From contig NZ_JBHSXH010000015.1 of NCBI RefSeq assembly GCF_042662625.1, forward strand, positions 496,001 through 560,000: a stretch of 64,000 nt of DNA. The letters are read 5' to 3'. Below the pieces are notes generated by a model that was given only the letters and a program-made list of their open reading frames with translations, was not told the origin of the DNA and searched no databases. Below are positions 34,257-43,494 of this stretch, one piece after another. A program made the position numbers and the translations under genes. Every line of letters starts with the position of its first letter. Positions within the stretch are counted from its first letter, which is position 1. This stretch comes from Halopelagius fulvigenes. GTDB lineage: Archaea; Halobacteriota; Halobacteria; Halobacteriales; Haloferacaceae.

Positions 34257-35663
34257 ATGCCTCGGCTGTCTTTCGCTCCGCGTTGGGTTCTGCGGGCGAT
34301 TCTCGCGCTCGTCGTCGTCGGTTCGCTGGTGGCCGGTGCCGCACTCACGGCCGCGTACGAACCGCCGGAGGTACAGACCGGAACGGTCGAAAGCGCCGCG
34401 AACGGGACGACGTACGTCGCCGTCCAAGGCTTCCACTTCCAAGGACAGGGAGGAGAGAAGAAGCCGGCGCGCCTCATCGCGTTGGACCCGAACGCCCAGC
34501 CCAAGTGGATATACAACGGGACGAAACGCGGCGCGAGTTGGTTCTACAACGTGGACCCCCTCCCGAACGGGAACCTCCTCGTCGTCAACACCGCCCCCGG
34601 GGAGACGATGGTGTACGAACTGAATCCGAAGACGAAGGAACGGGTCTGGCAACAGAACTTCAGCATCGAGGACACCCACGACGTGGACATGATAAACGGC
34701 GACCAACTGCTGGTCGCGAACATGCGCAACACCGCCGAGAACGGGACGAGTAACGACCGCCTGTTCATCTACGACCTCTCGGAGGACGAGATCGTCTGGG
34801 AGTGGTACTTCAAGAACCACTACCCGAAGAACACGGACGGCGGGATGAGCGAGGACTGGTCGCACGTCAACGACGTGGACAAGATAGGCGAGGGCGAGTA
34901 CCTCGCCTCCCCGCGGAACTTCGACCAGGTCATCGTCGTCAACCGGTCGACGAAGAACATCACGACGCGACTCGGTTCGGACGACAACCACAGCGTCATC
35001 TACGAACAGCACGACCCGCAGTATCTGGAGACCGAGAACGGGACGCCGACGATACTCGTCGCCGACAGCGAGAACGACCGGGTCGTCGAGTACAGTTGCA
35101 CGGAGCGAACCGACGGAGAGTGTAACTGGGAACGCGTCTGGTCCGTCGGGAAGGGACAACTCAACTGGCCGCGGGACGCCGACCGCCTGCCGAACGGCAA
35201 CACCCTCATCGTCGATTCGCTGGGGCACCGCGTCATCGAGGTGACGCCGCAGGGCGAAATCGTCTGGGAGGCGTACACGCCGTGGGCGCCGTTCGACGTC
35301 GAACGCCCCGCCCACGGGAACGAGGCCGGCGGGCCGACGATGCTCGACCAGAACGTCTCGGGATCGTACAACCTCTCCGGAAGCGCGGGCGAGACGCCCG
35401 GCACGGGCGACGGCGCGTCGACGTTCCCCGACCGGTTGACGGCGACGTTCGGCGGGACGCCGGTGGAGGGCCCCGCGACCGACCTCGCACACACGTGGGA
35501 GGGCGTCTCCCAGTGGATAAAGCCGGTGTGGATGGCCCCGTGGACGCTGGTGTCGCTCTCCGTCGCCCTCGTCGTCGGCCTCCTCTGGGCCGTCGCCGAA
35601 CTCCTCTATCAGCGTCGGCGCGTTGTCGTCGGCGTCCGCCGCGGCGTCCAACACCTCCGATAA
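34257..35663 (+). CDS. Arylsulfotransferase-like (ASST family) membrane-anchored protein
   Basis: 468 residues from ATG 34257. An N-terminal hydrophobic segment (about 10-32) serves as signal-anchor and a second span near 435-455 (VSLSVALVVGLLWAVAELL) precedes a basic cytoplasmic tail, so the body is external. The body has the ASST beta-propeller pattern: HDVDMINGDQLLVANMRN, DWSHVNDVDKIGEGEYLASPRN, DRVVEYSC, WPRDADRLPNGNTLIVDSLGHRVIEV. Known ASSTs transfer sulfate between phenols, but archaeal homologues are untested. Stand-alone gene. Confidence 0.88.
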   Translation: MPRLSFAPRWVLRAILALVVVGSLVAGAALTAAYEPPEVQTGTVESAANGTTYVAVQGFHFQGQGGEKKPARLIALDPNAQPKWIYNGTKRGASWFYNVDPLPNGNLLVVNTAPGETMVYELNPKTKERVWQQNFSIEDTHDVDMINGDQLLVANMRNTAENGTSNDRLFIYDLSEDEIVWEWYFKNHYPKNTDGGMSEDWSHVNDVDKIGEGEYLASPRNFDQVIVVNRSTKNITTRLGSDDNHSVIYEQHDPQYLETENGTPTILVADSENDRVVEYSCTERTDGECNWERVWSVGKGQLNWPRDADRLPNGNTLIVDSLGHRVIEVTPQGEIVWEAYTPWAPFDVERPAHGNEAGGPTMLDQNVSGSYNLSGSAGETPGTGDGASTFPDRLTATFGGTPVEGPATDLAHTWEGVSQWIKPVWMAPWTLVSLSVALVVGLLWAVAELLYQRRRVVVGVRRGVQHLR

Positions 35664-35699
35664 ACGGCTTCTCGGCGGCGACGCGCCGCCGCGCACCCA

Positions 35700-36188
35700 T
35701 CAGTCGAACGCCCCGAGATTCGTCTGTCGCCCGCCCGCGGCCGTGCCCGCATCCGCGCCCTCGGCCGCGCCTTCGGCGACCAACAGTCGTCGCTTCAGGT
35801 CCGGGCCGCCGTCGGCGGAGAACCCGCCGAGGGAGTCGGCTCCGACGACGCGGTGACAGGGGACGACGAGAGGTATCGGGTTGCGACCACACGCCTGCCC
35901 GACGGCGACGGGACTCGTGTCGAGTTCCGCCGCGATATCGCCGTACGTTCGCGTCTCGCCGTAGGGGACGGCCGCCATCGCGCGCATCACCCGCCCGTCG
36001 AAGGAGTCGGGGTAGGCGACGCGCAGGTCGAACACCGTCCGGTCGCCGCGTTCGTACTCCGTCACCTGCGCCTCGACGGCGGCGGGCGACGCATCCACGT
36101 GCGATTCGTCGAGTTCCACCGGAAATCCGAATATCGAAACCTGCACGGTGTCTATCCGGTGGACGCCCGTCGGGATATCTCTACCCAT
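35700..36188 (-). CDS. ogt: Methylated-DNA--[protein]-cysteine S-methyltransferase
   Basis: 162 residues. The active-site motif PCHRV (Cys111) follows AVGQACGRNPIPLVV, and YGETRTYGDIAAELD is the helix that inserts into DNA. The N-terminal 55 residues form the short first domain. It repairs O6-alkylguanine by irreversible alkyl transfer to Cys111. The Ala/Gly-rich C-terminal tail (residues 137-162) is extra. Single gene. Confidence 0.93.
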   Translation of the reverse strand: MGRDIPTGVHRIDTVQVSIFGFPVELDESHVDASPAAVEAQVTEYERGDRTVFDLRVAYPDSFDGRVMRAMAAVPYGETRTYGDIAAELDTSPVAVGQACGRNPIPLVVPCHRVVGADSLGGFSADGGPDLKRRLLVAEGAAEGADAGTAAGGRQTNLGAFD

Positions 36189-36379
36189 CCGACGCGTCTC
36201 CGCCTTACTCCGGCGTCTCTGTCGCGAGTACCGTACGTCGTCCGCGAGGATAGTAGCCTCGTCGCGCGGCCGGCGGGCGGTAGGGGGTCGATCCGCCTAC
36301 GCCGAACCGCGTCCGTCTCCGCTCGCGTTCCGTCGTCCGATGCAGTCGGACCCCCTCCGAGTGCGGTGACGACCGAGAA

Positions 36380-37351
36380 TCACCGCTTGAGACCGTGGTA
36401 TCCCCGAGAGAGGAGGTACTTGCTCGCCGTCGCGATGAAGCCGACGGGGTTCTCCACCAGGCGCGAGAGGTAGTCGTTCCCCTTCCGGTAGGTCCGTTGG
36501 ATCCGGCCCGGTTGCATCATCTCGTTGCTCCCGTAGCAGAACACCGGCTTCTTCGTCCAGTCGCATATCTTCGCCGCCTGTCGTTCGGAGCTCTCGATGA
36601 ACAGGGTCGCGCCGGTCGATTCGTACACCTCGGCTTTGTACTCTGCGTGGTTCCCTCGCTCCTGCCGCGTCTCTTTGTCCGGCAGGTCCATCATCACGAG
36701 TTCGTCGTACTCGACGCCGTGTTCGTCCAACCACGCCTCCGTCTCCTCGCGGTACTTCTCCAACCGGCAGGTGACGAGCCACCCGATTCGCTGGTTCGGA
36801 ATCGTCTTCGATTCGACGGTCGAGAGGAACTCCCGGTATCGCTCGCCGTCGTCGTTCTCCTCGGTCGTCGGGTCCCGACAGAGCACGCCGTCGATGTCGA
36901 CGCAGGCGTTCTTCAGCGTCGGGTGGTGCATCAGGTTCCACTCGAACACCCGCGGCATCGGGACCACCTCACTCCAGTAATCGACGTACTCGTGTCCGCT
37001 GGTGGAGATGTACACCGCGCCGTACCGGACGTCGAACGGCAGGTCGGCCCCGTCGAGGCGTCGCCGCGTCTCCCGCATCTGCGCCCCCGAGTTGACCGAG
37101 TCGTCCATGACCAGAACGGTATCGACGCCGTCGAGCGACGGCGAGTCGTCGTGTCGGTTCCCCGTCTCGAACACCGTTCCCTCGCAGAGGCCCGCGACGT
37201 CCGTCATCGGCACGTCGAGGTGGAGACAGAGGAGTTCGGCCGCCAACATCCCGCTTCTCGGAATCCCGGCAACGAGGTCGATATCCGACGGCAGATCCTG
37301 CGCTAACTGTCGTGCGTCGTCGTTGAGTTCCGAGACACTCCGATATCTCAT
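36380..37351 (-). CDS. Phosphoribosyltransferase fused to a HAD-like domain
   Basis: 323 residues from ATG 37351. N-terminal phosphoribosyltransferase (residues 10-140): DLVAGIPRSGMLAAE as the substrate/flexible region and VLVMDDSVNSG (79-89) as the PRPP-binding motif. C-terminal HAD-like part from 148 with DIDGVLCRD (152-160) as motif I and STGATLFIESSERQAAKIC as motif IV-like. Similar two-domain proteins are seen near bacterial capsule or nucleotide-sugar genes. Base and product unknown. It stands alone with a 314-nt A/T-rich upstream gap. Confidence 0.85.
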   Translation of the reverse strand: MRYRSVSELNDDARQLAQDLPSDIDLVAGIPRSGMLAAELLCLHLDVPMTDVAGLCEGTVFETGNRHDDSPSLDGVDTVLVMDDSVNSGAQMRETRRRLDGADLPFDVRYGAVYISTSGHEYVDYWSEVVPMPRVFEWNLMHHPTLKNACVDIDGVLCRDPTTEENDDGERYREFLSTVESKTIPNQRIGWLVTCRLEKYREETEAWLDEHGVEYDELVMMDLPDKETRQERGNHAEYKAEVYESTGATLFIESSERQAAKICDWTKKPVFCYGSNEMMQPGRIQRTYRKGNDYLSRLVENPVGFIATASKYLLSRGYHGLKR

Positions 37352-37665
37352 TCTCTTTTTATTACCATATATGAAGATAAAGAAATGATGGCCGTAACGT
37401 CTTGTTAACGGATAGGTATCAGACCTCCGCGCGGTGAAACGGTCGGAGCGACGGGGACCGTCTCTCTCCGCCGAGAACCGCCCTCCGGCCCGATACCTTC
37501 GTTTACGTGCCGAATAACCGATCGGCAGCGACCGCCGGTTCGCGCTCCGCTCCGCTCGGCGGTCACCAACTGGTATACGTTCGGCCGAACGTCGTACCGG
37601 CGTGACGGTTCTCCGAGAGCGACTGTGGAAAAGATCCATTAGGGGGGACGACGCGTACACGGTCG
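37352..37665. other. Intergenic region between divergent genes, A/T-rich start
   Basis: 314 nt. The first 40 nt (37352-37390) are unusually A/T-rich and hold TATA-like TTTATC/CATATATGG elements for the minus-strand phosphoribosyltransferase-HAD gene. The remainder is GC-rich with no coding signal or recognisable motif; the promoter of the VWA locus must lie near 37600-37650 but I see no clear TATA box. Confidence 0.5.
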
Positions 37666-39459
37666 ATGGCCCTCTCCGACGTTTTTCTCACCCCCGCGGG
37701 ACTCGCCGCCCTCCTCCTGGCGGTCCCCATCGTCGTCCTGTACCTCGTCCGCCCGGACCCCCGCAGGGTGGAACTCCCGACGTTCCGCTTTCTCGCGGAG
37801 GACCGGCGCGAAGACGCGTCGAACCCCCTGTTCGAGCGACTCCAACGGAGCGTGCTGTTGCTCCTCCAACTGCTCGTCGTCCTCCTCGTCGCGACGGCGC
37901 TTGCGACGCCGTACGTCCCCGTCTCGGAGCGTTCGACCGTCGAGGAGACGGTGCTCGTCGTGGACGCGAGCGCCAGCATGGGCGTCCAGTCCGACGGCAC
38001 CACCCGGTTCGCCCGCGCCGTCTCCGCCGCCCGACGGGAGGTGACCGGAACCACCTCCGTCGTCGTCAGCGACGGGCAGAGCACCGTCGCCCTCCGGCGG
38101 GGCGATCCCGGCGAGGCGCGGACCGTCCTCGACGACCTGTCGGTCACTGAGTCGCCGGGCGACCTCCGGTCGGCTATCTCGACGGCGACTGCCGTCGCCG
38201 GGTCGGACGCCCGAATCGTCGTCGCGAGCGACTTCGCCGACGACGGCCCGTGGCGCGACGCCGTCCGCGTCGCCCGCAGTCGCGGACTCACCGTGGACCT
38301 CCGCCAGTTCGCCGCGGGCGGCAGCGACAACGTCGGCATCGTGGACCGGTCGTTCTCCGGCGGGCAGGTGACCGTCTCGGTGAAGAACTACGGCGACGGG
38401 GAGGCGACGAGAACCGTCGCCCTCGGCGGCGAACGGCGGTCCGTGACGCTCTCCGGCGGCGACGTTCGCTCGGTCACCCTCCCCGTCCCCGCCGGCGGCG
38501 GCGAACTCCGACTCTCGCCGGGCGACTCCTTCGCCGCGGACGACGCCTCGTACGTCGCCGCGCCGGACGACGCCACGATAGAGGTGTTGGTGCTGACGAA
38601 CGACGAGAACACGTACCTGACGACGGCGCTTTCGGTCGTAGACGCCGTCGAACTCACGGTGGATAACCCGCCGACGACCGTCGAGGGGAACTACGACGTC
38701 ATCGTCTACAGCAACGTCGAGAGCGACAGGCTACTGGCCGGAAACGTCGAGGCGGGGCGCGAACTCCTCGCCGACGGCGGCGGCGTGGCGGTTCAGGCCC
38801 AAGAGTCAATGCCCGGCAAGTACGGCGACCTGTCGTTGGTGAACCCCGACGGGGTGCGCTCGAACCCGACGCTCGGGCAACCCGACGACGACGCCCTGAC
38901 GCGCGGCATCTCGTTCCCGCCGCCGGAGTCGTACGTGAACGGAACGCTCCGCGACGGGCGGGCACTCGTCTCCACCACCGAGGGGACGCCGATCGTCGCC
39001 ACGGCGCGGCGCGGCGAGGGGCGACTCCTCTACTACGGCTACATCGAGAAGCGCTCTGCGTTCAAGTACGACTACCAGTACCCGGTATTCTGGAAGCGCG
39101 CGATATACCACCTCGCCGGGCGACCCCCCCTGAGCCAACTGAACGCGGAGACGGGCGACAGGCTCCAGTTCGGCAACGGCACACGGGTGAAGACGCCCGA
39201 CGGCGCCGTGACGGCGTCGTCGGTTCGGTTGGACGACGCGGGGTTCTACGAGGCGGACGGCGCGCGGTACAGCGCGTCGCTCCTCAGCGAATCGGAGTCG
39301 AACGTCGTCGCCGACGACGTGGAGTCGTCCGAGACGGGCGTCGTCGCGCGCGAGGAGTCCAGAACCGTCCCGAACCCGCTCGACCACTGGGCGGCGTTGG
39401 CCGCCCTCGTCGGGGTGCTCGGAGAAGTCGCCTACCTCCGCCGCCGGGGTGACCTCTGA
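37666..39459 (+). CDS. BatA-type VWA membrane protein
   Basis: 597 residues. Membrane spans at about 7-26 and 62-84, then a VWA domain whose MIDAS begins VLVVDASASMG near 100 (the Thr ligand is less clear), then a long beta-rich region (CARDB-like, 215-290), and a final span near 570-588. The N-terminal LVRPDPRRVELPTFRFL box is the BatA signature. First gene of the MoxR/VWA locus; its last base is shared with the start of the next gene (ATGA overlap), so translation is coupled. Probably a membrane receptor or scaffold for the MoxR ATPase. Confidence 0.88.
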   Translation: MALSDVFLTPAGLAALLLAVPIVVLYLVRPDPRRVELPTFRFLAEDRREDASNPLFERLQRSVLLLLQLLVVLLVATALATPYVPVSERSTVEETVLVVDASASMGVQSDGTTRFARAVSAARREVTGTTSVVVSDGQSTVALRRGDPGEARTVLDDLSVTESPGDLRSAISTATAVAGSDARIVVASDFADDGPWRDAVRVARSRGLTVDLRQFAAGGSDNVGIVDRSFSGGQVTVSVKNYGDGEATRTVALGGERRSVTLSGGDVRSVTLPVPAGGGELRLSPGDSFAADDASYVAAPDDATIEVLVLTNDENTYLTTALSVVDAVELTVDNPPTTVEGNYDVIVYSNVESDRLLAGNVEAGRELLADGGGVAVQAQESMPGKYGDLSLVNPDGVRSNPTLGQPDDDALTRGISFPPPESYVNGTLRDGRALVSTTEGTPIVATARRGEGRLLYYGYIEKRSAFKYDYQYPVFWKRAIYHLAGRPPLSQLNAETGDRLQFGNGTRVKTPDGAVTASSVRLDDAGFYEADGARYSASLLSESESNVVADDVESSETGVVAREESRTVPNPLDHWAALAALVGVLGEVAYLRRRGDL

Positions 39460-41897
39460 TGTCGCCCGGACTCCCCGTTTCGACGGCCCCGCAGGCGTCC
39501 TTCGAGCTCCCGACGGGCCTCTCGGCGGGCGCGGAGCGGCCGCTTCTCCTCCTCGCACTCCCCGTCTGCGCCCTGCTGCTTTGGGCGCTCGTCTGGCGCG
39601 GCGCGACGGGAACCGCCTCCGAGCGAAGCAGGCGGTGGTTCTTCGCGACGCGCCTCCTCGTCGTCGCCCTCGTCGTCCTCGCCGCCGCCGGACCGTACAC
39701 CGTCGCCTCGCGGGAGACGTCCGGCGACCCGCGGGTGACTGTGCTCGCGGACCGATCCGACAGCACGGCCGTCTCGCCGCGGGTGACGGACCGACTGACG
39801 AACGACATCAAGGGCGCGGGCGTGCCCGTGACGGCGACGACCATCGGGAGCGGCGACGCCTCGCCCGTCGGCGACGCCGTCGCGGCCAACCTCCGGGAGA
39901 ACGGCAGCGTCGTCCTCGTCAGCGACGGCCGCGTGACCGAGGGCCGCAGTCTCGCCGAGGTGGCGGAACTCGCGCGTTCGCTGAACGCAACCGTCTCCGT
40001 CGTCTCGCCGCAACCGACGGACCGAGAGCGGTACGTCGCGCTCAACGGCCCCTCGAAGACGAGCGTCGGCGTCGAGAACGAGTTTCTCGCGAGCGTCGAC
40101 GACGTGGGCGCGGACGCCCCGACGACGGTCACCGTCTCCGTGGACGGCGAACGGGTGGCCGAGCGGACGGTGCAGAACGGCACCGGCGCGTTCGAGTTCG
40201 ACCACACGTTCGACAGCACCGGCACGCACCGCGTCACCGCGCGAATCGAGGGCGCGGACGACGTGTACCCGCAGAACGACGTGTTCCGAAAGACCGTTCG
40301 CGTCGTGGAGAAGCCGACGATTCTGTACGTCTCGCCCGGCGACTACCCGTTCCGGCAGTACCTGAGTGAGGTGTACGACGTGGAGACGGCGTCGTCGGTG
40401 CCCGAGGACCTCTCGCCGTACCACGCCGTCGTCCTGCAGGACGTTCCGGCCGAGGGCGTCGGCAACGTCGCCGAGGGAACCTCGGCGGGCGGCCGAGCTT
40501 CGCCCGGCAACGTGGACGCCCTACAGGAGTTCGTCATCGACGGGAACGGCCTCCTCGTCGTCGGCGGGCGCAACTCCTTCGAGAACGGCGGCTACGAGGG
40601 GTCGTCGCTGGCGTCGATGCTCCCCGTCTCGACGGGCGAGGGGGCGAGTCGGAGCACGAACCTCGTCTTCGCCATCGACGTCTCCGGAAGCGCGGAGAGC
40701 GGGATGCGCGTCCAGAAGGCGGTCACCCTCTCGGTCCTCGACCAACTCGGCGACGAGAACCGCGTCGGCATCGTCGGCTTCAACCACAACGCGTACGCGG
40801 TGGCTCCGATCCAGTCGCTGGGGAGCAACCGGGCGTCGCTGGAAGACAGGGTGCGGCGACTGCAAAGCGGCGGCGCGACGGACATCGCGGCCGGTCTGCG
40901 CGGCGCGGGCGAGATGCTCGGCGAGGATCCCGGGACGGTGATTCTCGTCAGCGACGGCCACGACAAGGTCGGCCCGCCGTCGGCCGTCGCCCAACGACTC
41001 CGCGCCCGCGGCGTCCGCGTCATCGCCGTCGGCGCGGGGAAGAACCCCGACGAGGAGAAGCTCCGGACCATCGCGCAGTCCGGCGGCGGCAACTACTTCC
41101 GCGCGACGGAGACGAACCGTCTCCGCATCCTGTTCGGCGGGAGCAAGCAGTACGAGGGGTCCGGCCTCACCGTCGTGGACCCCGACTCGTTCGTCACGTC
41201 CGGCGTCGAACTCACGGCGAACCCGGGCGAGGTCAACGACGTGTCGGTGCGCCGCGGCGCGGACTTCCTCGTCGCCGCCGACGACGGGACCCCCGCCGTC
41301 GCGACGTGGCGGTACGGCCTCGGGCGGGTCGGAACGATCACCGCCTACGGGCCGGACGGAACGCTCGACGGCCTGCTGAGCCGGCCGGACTCGCTTCTGT
41401 TGACGAAATCGACGAACTACGTCGTCGGCGACCCGGAGCGAAAGGCGACGGGCGTCGCGGCCATCTCCGACACGCGCGTCGGGTCGCCGACGACGGTGAC
41501 GGTCCGCGGCGAGGAGCGACCGACCGCCGAGGGCGCGCAGTTCAGACAGGTCAGCGAGGGGCGCTACGAGGCGAGCGTCACGCCGGACGAGGCAGGCTAC
41601 CACGACGTGCTGTCGGCGACGTACGCCGCCAACTACCGCGCCGAGTACGCCGGATTCGGCCCCGACCCGGCGTTAGAGAGCCTCGCGACGGGGACCGGCG
41701 GGAAGGTGTTCCGACCCTCGGAGGGCGCGCGGATAGCCGAGTTCGCCCGCGAGCAGTCCACCCGCGTCCGCCCGGTTCGACAGGACTGGACGTGGGTTGC
41801 GCTCCTCCTCGCCGCCCTCCTGTTCGCCGCAGAGGTCGTTTACCGGCGGGTTAAAGTCCGCCGCAGCGGAACGACGGCTGAAGGAGGATTGACATGA
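39459..41897 (+). CDS. Large VWA-domain membrane protein
   Basis: 812 residues. Two N-terminal spans (about 28-48, 62-82), a first region with VTVLADRSDST, a beta-rich CARDB-like part (190-260), a glutamine-amidotransferase-like stretch (ILYVSPGDYPFRQYLSEVY, near 288) and then a full VWA domain with VFAIDVSGSAESG near 403, TDIAAG and VSDGHDK. A C-terminal span (about 770-790) anchors it again. The MIDAS DxSxS is intact, unlike the less obvious site of the first gene. Overlaps both neighbours by a few nt. Confidence 0.88.
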   Translation: MSPGLPVSTAPQASFELPTGLSAGAERPLLLLALPVCALLLWALVWRGATGTASERSRRWFFATRLLVVALVVLAAAGPYTVASRETSGDPRVTVLADRSDSTAVSPRVTDRLTNDIKGAGVPVTATTIGSGDASPVGDAVAANLRENGSVVLVSDGRVTEGRSLAEVAELARSLNATVSVVSPQPTDRERYVALNGPSKTSVGVENEFLASVDDVGADAPTTVTVSVDGERVAERTVQNGTGAFEFDHTFDSTGTHRVTARIEGADDVYPQNDVFRKTVRVVEKPTILYVSPGDYPFRQYLSEVYDVETASSVPEDLSPYHAVVLQDVPAEGVGNVAEGTSAGGRASPGNVDALQEFVIDGNGLLVVGGRNSFENGGYEGSSLASMLPVSTGEGASRSTNLVFAIDVSGSAESGMRVQKAVTLSVLDQLGDENRVGIVGFNHNAYAVAPIQSLGSNRASLEDRVRRLQSGGATDIAAGLRGAGEMLGEDPGTVILVSDGHDKVGPPSAVAQRLRARGVRVIAVGAGKNPDEEKLRTIAQSGGGNYFRATETNRLRILFGGSKQYEGSGLTVVDPDSFVTSGVELTANPGEVNDVSVRRGADFLVAADDGTPAVATWRYGLGRVGTITAYGPDGTLDGLLSRPDSLLLTKSTNYVVGDPERKATGVAAISDTRVGSPTTVTVRGEERPTAEGAQFRQVSEGRYEASVTPDEAGYHDVLSATYAANYRAEYAGFGPDPALESLATGTGGKVFRPSEGARIAEFAREQSTRVRPVRQDWTWVALLLAALLFAAEVVYRRVKVRRSGTTAEGGLT

Positions 41898-42520
41898 GCT
41901 TCATCGGTCGCCCGCTGAACGTCGCGTTGGTCGCCGTCGTCTGTCTGCTGTTGACCGGAACGGTCGGCGCGACGATGTTCTACCAGTCGTCGGCGGGCGG
42001 TCTCGAACGGGAGAACGAGCAGTTACGCGAACGCAACGCGGAGTTACGGAGCGAGCTGTCGGCGGCCAGGGAGAACGTCAGCGCCCTCAGACAGCGAGTC
42101 AACGAGTTGAACCGGAGCCTCTCGCAGACGCGCGGCGACGTGGGACAGGTGGCGAAGAAACTCGAACGGACCGAGGAGATGCTCAACGCGACGGAGGAGG
42201 AACTGGCGAACACCGAGTCGGAGCTCCAACGGAAGAGAGAGCAGCTGAACGAGGCGCGGTCGAACCTCGAAGACGCCCGCGAGCGCATCTCCGAGCTCGA
42301 AACGGAGGCCGAGACGCTGCGGGCGGAGAACGCGGAACTCGAAGACGAGGTGACCGACCTCGAACGCGACAACCGCCGGCTGAACGAGACGGTGACCCGG
42401 TTGGAGACGGAGGTGACGACGCTCGAAGCCGAGAACGAGCGGTTGGCGTCGGACCTCGACACCGTCTGCCGGCAGTGGAACGAGTCCGAGCAGGGGCCGA
42501 AACCCGAGGAGTGCCCCTGA
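41894..42520 (+). CDS. Membrane-anchored coiled-coil protein
   Basis: 208 residues. A signal-anchor at about 8-28 is followed by an almost uninterrupted coiled coil (residues 35-195) with regular heptads, for example LERENEQLRERNAELRSEL and LEDEVTDLERDNRRLNETV, and a short Cys-containing tail (CRQWNESEQGPKPEEC). No enzymatic motif. It lies between the VWA proteins and the MoxR side of the locus with 4-nt and 1-nt overlaps, so it is part of the same transcript. Likely a spacer or structural partner outside the membrane. Confidence 0.88.
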   Translation: MSFIGRPLNVALVAVVCLLLTGTVGATMFYQSSAGGLERENEQLRERNAELRSELSAARENVSALRQRVNELNRSLSQTRGDVGQVAKKLERTEEMLNATEEELANTESELQRKREQLNEARSNLEDARERISELETEAETLRAENAELEDEVTDLERDNRRLNETVTRLETEVTTLEAENERLASDLDTVCRQWNESEQGPKPEECP

Positions 42521-43494
42521 TGTCGGGCGAGTCCGACGCGGACCCCGAGTTCGAGGGTGACTCCGGGTTCGGGCCGACGGTGACGGACGACGAACCCGCA
42601 GGCGGTTCGGAGTCGTCCGCCGCCCGAATGGCCGCCGCACTCGCGGAGGTCCGCGGCGAGGCGCGGAAGGTGGCCGTCGTGTACGCCGCCGTCGACGCGG
42701 CGTTCCTCGCCCTCCTGACGAACCTCCTCTTCCGCGTCTTCCGCCCTGCAGCCCTCCCCGAGGCGGTGTCTCTCCCCGCGGCCCTCGCCGGCGGCGTCCC
42801 CGCGTCGCTCCCGTTCCCGTCGGTGCTGGGCGTCGCAATCGGCGTCGTCGCCTTCGGCGGCGAGTACGCCCTCCGCGCCCGGAGACCGCTGGTCGAACAG
42901 TTCGAGGCGGCGAACCCCGCGGTGAACGAGGCGCTTCGGACCGCGAGAGACGCGTTGGACGACGGCGCGAACACGGAGATGGCCCGCCGCCTCTACGAGG
43001 ACGTGTTGGACCGCCTCCGCGACGCGTCGAGCGTCGAACTCGTCGGCACCCGGCGCGTCGTGACGACGACGCTCCTCGTCGTTCTTCTCAGCGTCGCGAG
43101 CGTCCACGTCGCCGTCGTAGACCTCGACCTGACGGATTCGGTCGTCGGCGTCGGCGGCGACGACTCCACGGACGGCGAACAACGGCCGGACGACGCCAGC
43201 GCCGACGACCCGACGGACCTGCGGGACGGCGACCGGATACTCGGCGACGCGGAGGACGTGTCGGCGGGGGACGAGGCGGTGACCGCGACGCTCGAAGGCA
43301 CCGGCGGCGGAAGCGGTTCCGGCGGCGGCGCGGGGTCGCCCGCCTCCTACGATAGCGGCGGGTTCTCCGGCGACGCGGTGGAGAGCCAACGGGCCGGGTT
43401 CGCGCCCGACGAACAGCTCGAAGATGCGGAGCTCATCCGCGAGTACAACCTCCAGATACGAGACGACAGAGACGACGAAGACAATGAATCCTGA
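42520..43494 (+). CDS. Membrane protein of the MoxR/VWA locus, unknown family
   Basis: 324 residues from ATG 42520, overlapping the previous stop by one base (TGATG). An acidic N-terminal region (1-50) leads to two spans (about 60-78 and 90-112) and a third near 185-203; the intervening helix and the Gly/Ser/Ala-rich C-terminal region (GSGGGAGSPASYDSGGFSGD) are polar. No family recognised. It overlaps the moxR start by 11 nt, so the product probably works with MoxR at the membrane. Confidence 0.78.
   Translation: MSGESDADPEFEGDSGFGPTVTDDEPAGGSESSAARMAAALAEVRGEARKVAVVYAAVDAAFLALLTNLLFRVFRPAALPEAVSLPAALAGGVPASLPFPSVLGVAIGVVAFGGEYALRARRPLVEQFEAANPAVNEALRTARDALDDGANTEMARRLYEDVLDRLRDASSVELVGTRRVVTTTLLVVLLSVASVHVAVVDLDLTDSVVGVGGDDSTDGEQRPDDASADDPTDLRDGDRILGDAEDVSAGDEAVTATLEGTGGGSGSGGGAGSPASYDSGGFSGDAVESQRAGFAPDEQLEDAELIREYNLQIRDDRDDEDNES

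Noticed and set aside
33978..35696. Long minus-strand frame across the arylsulfotransferase-like gene
   Set aside because: Arg/Val-rich shadow of a gene with clear beta-propeller repeats on the plus strand.
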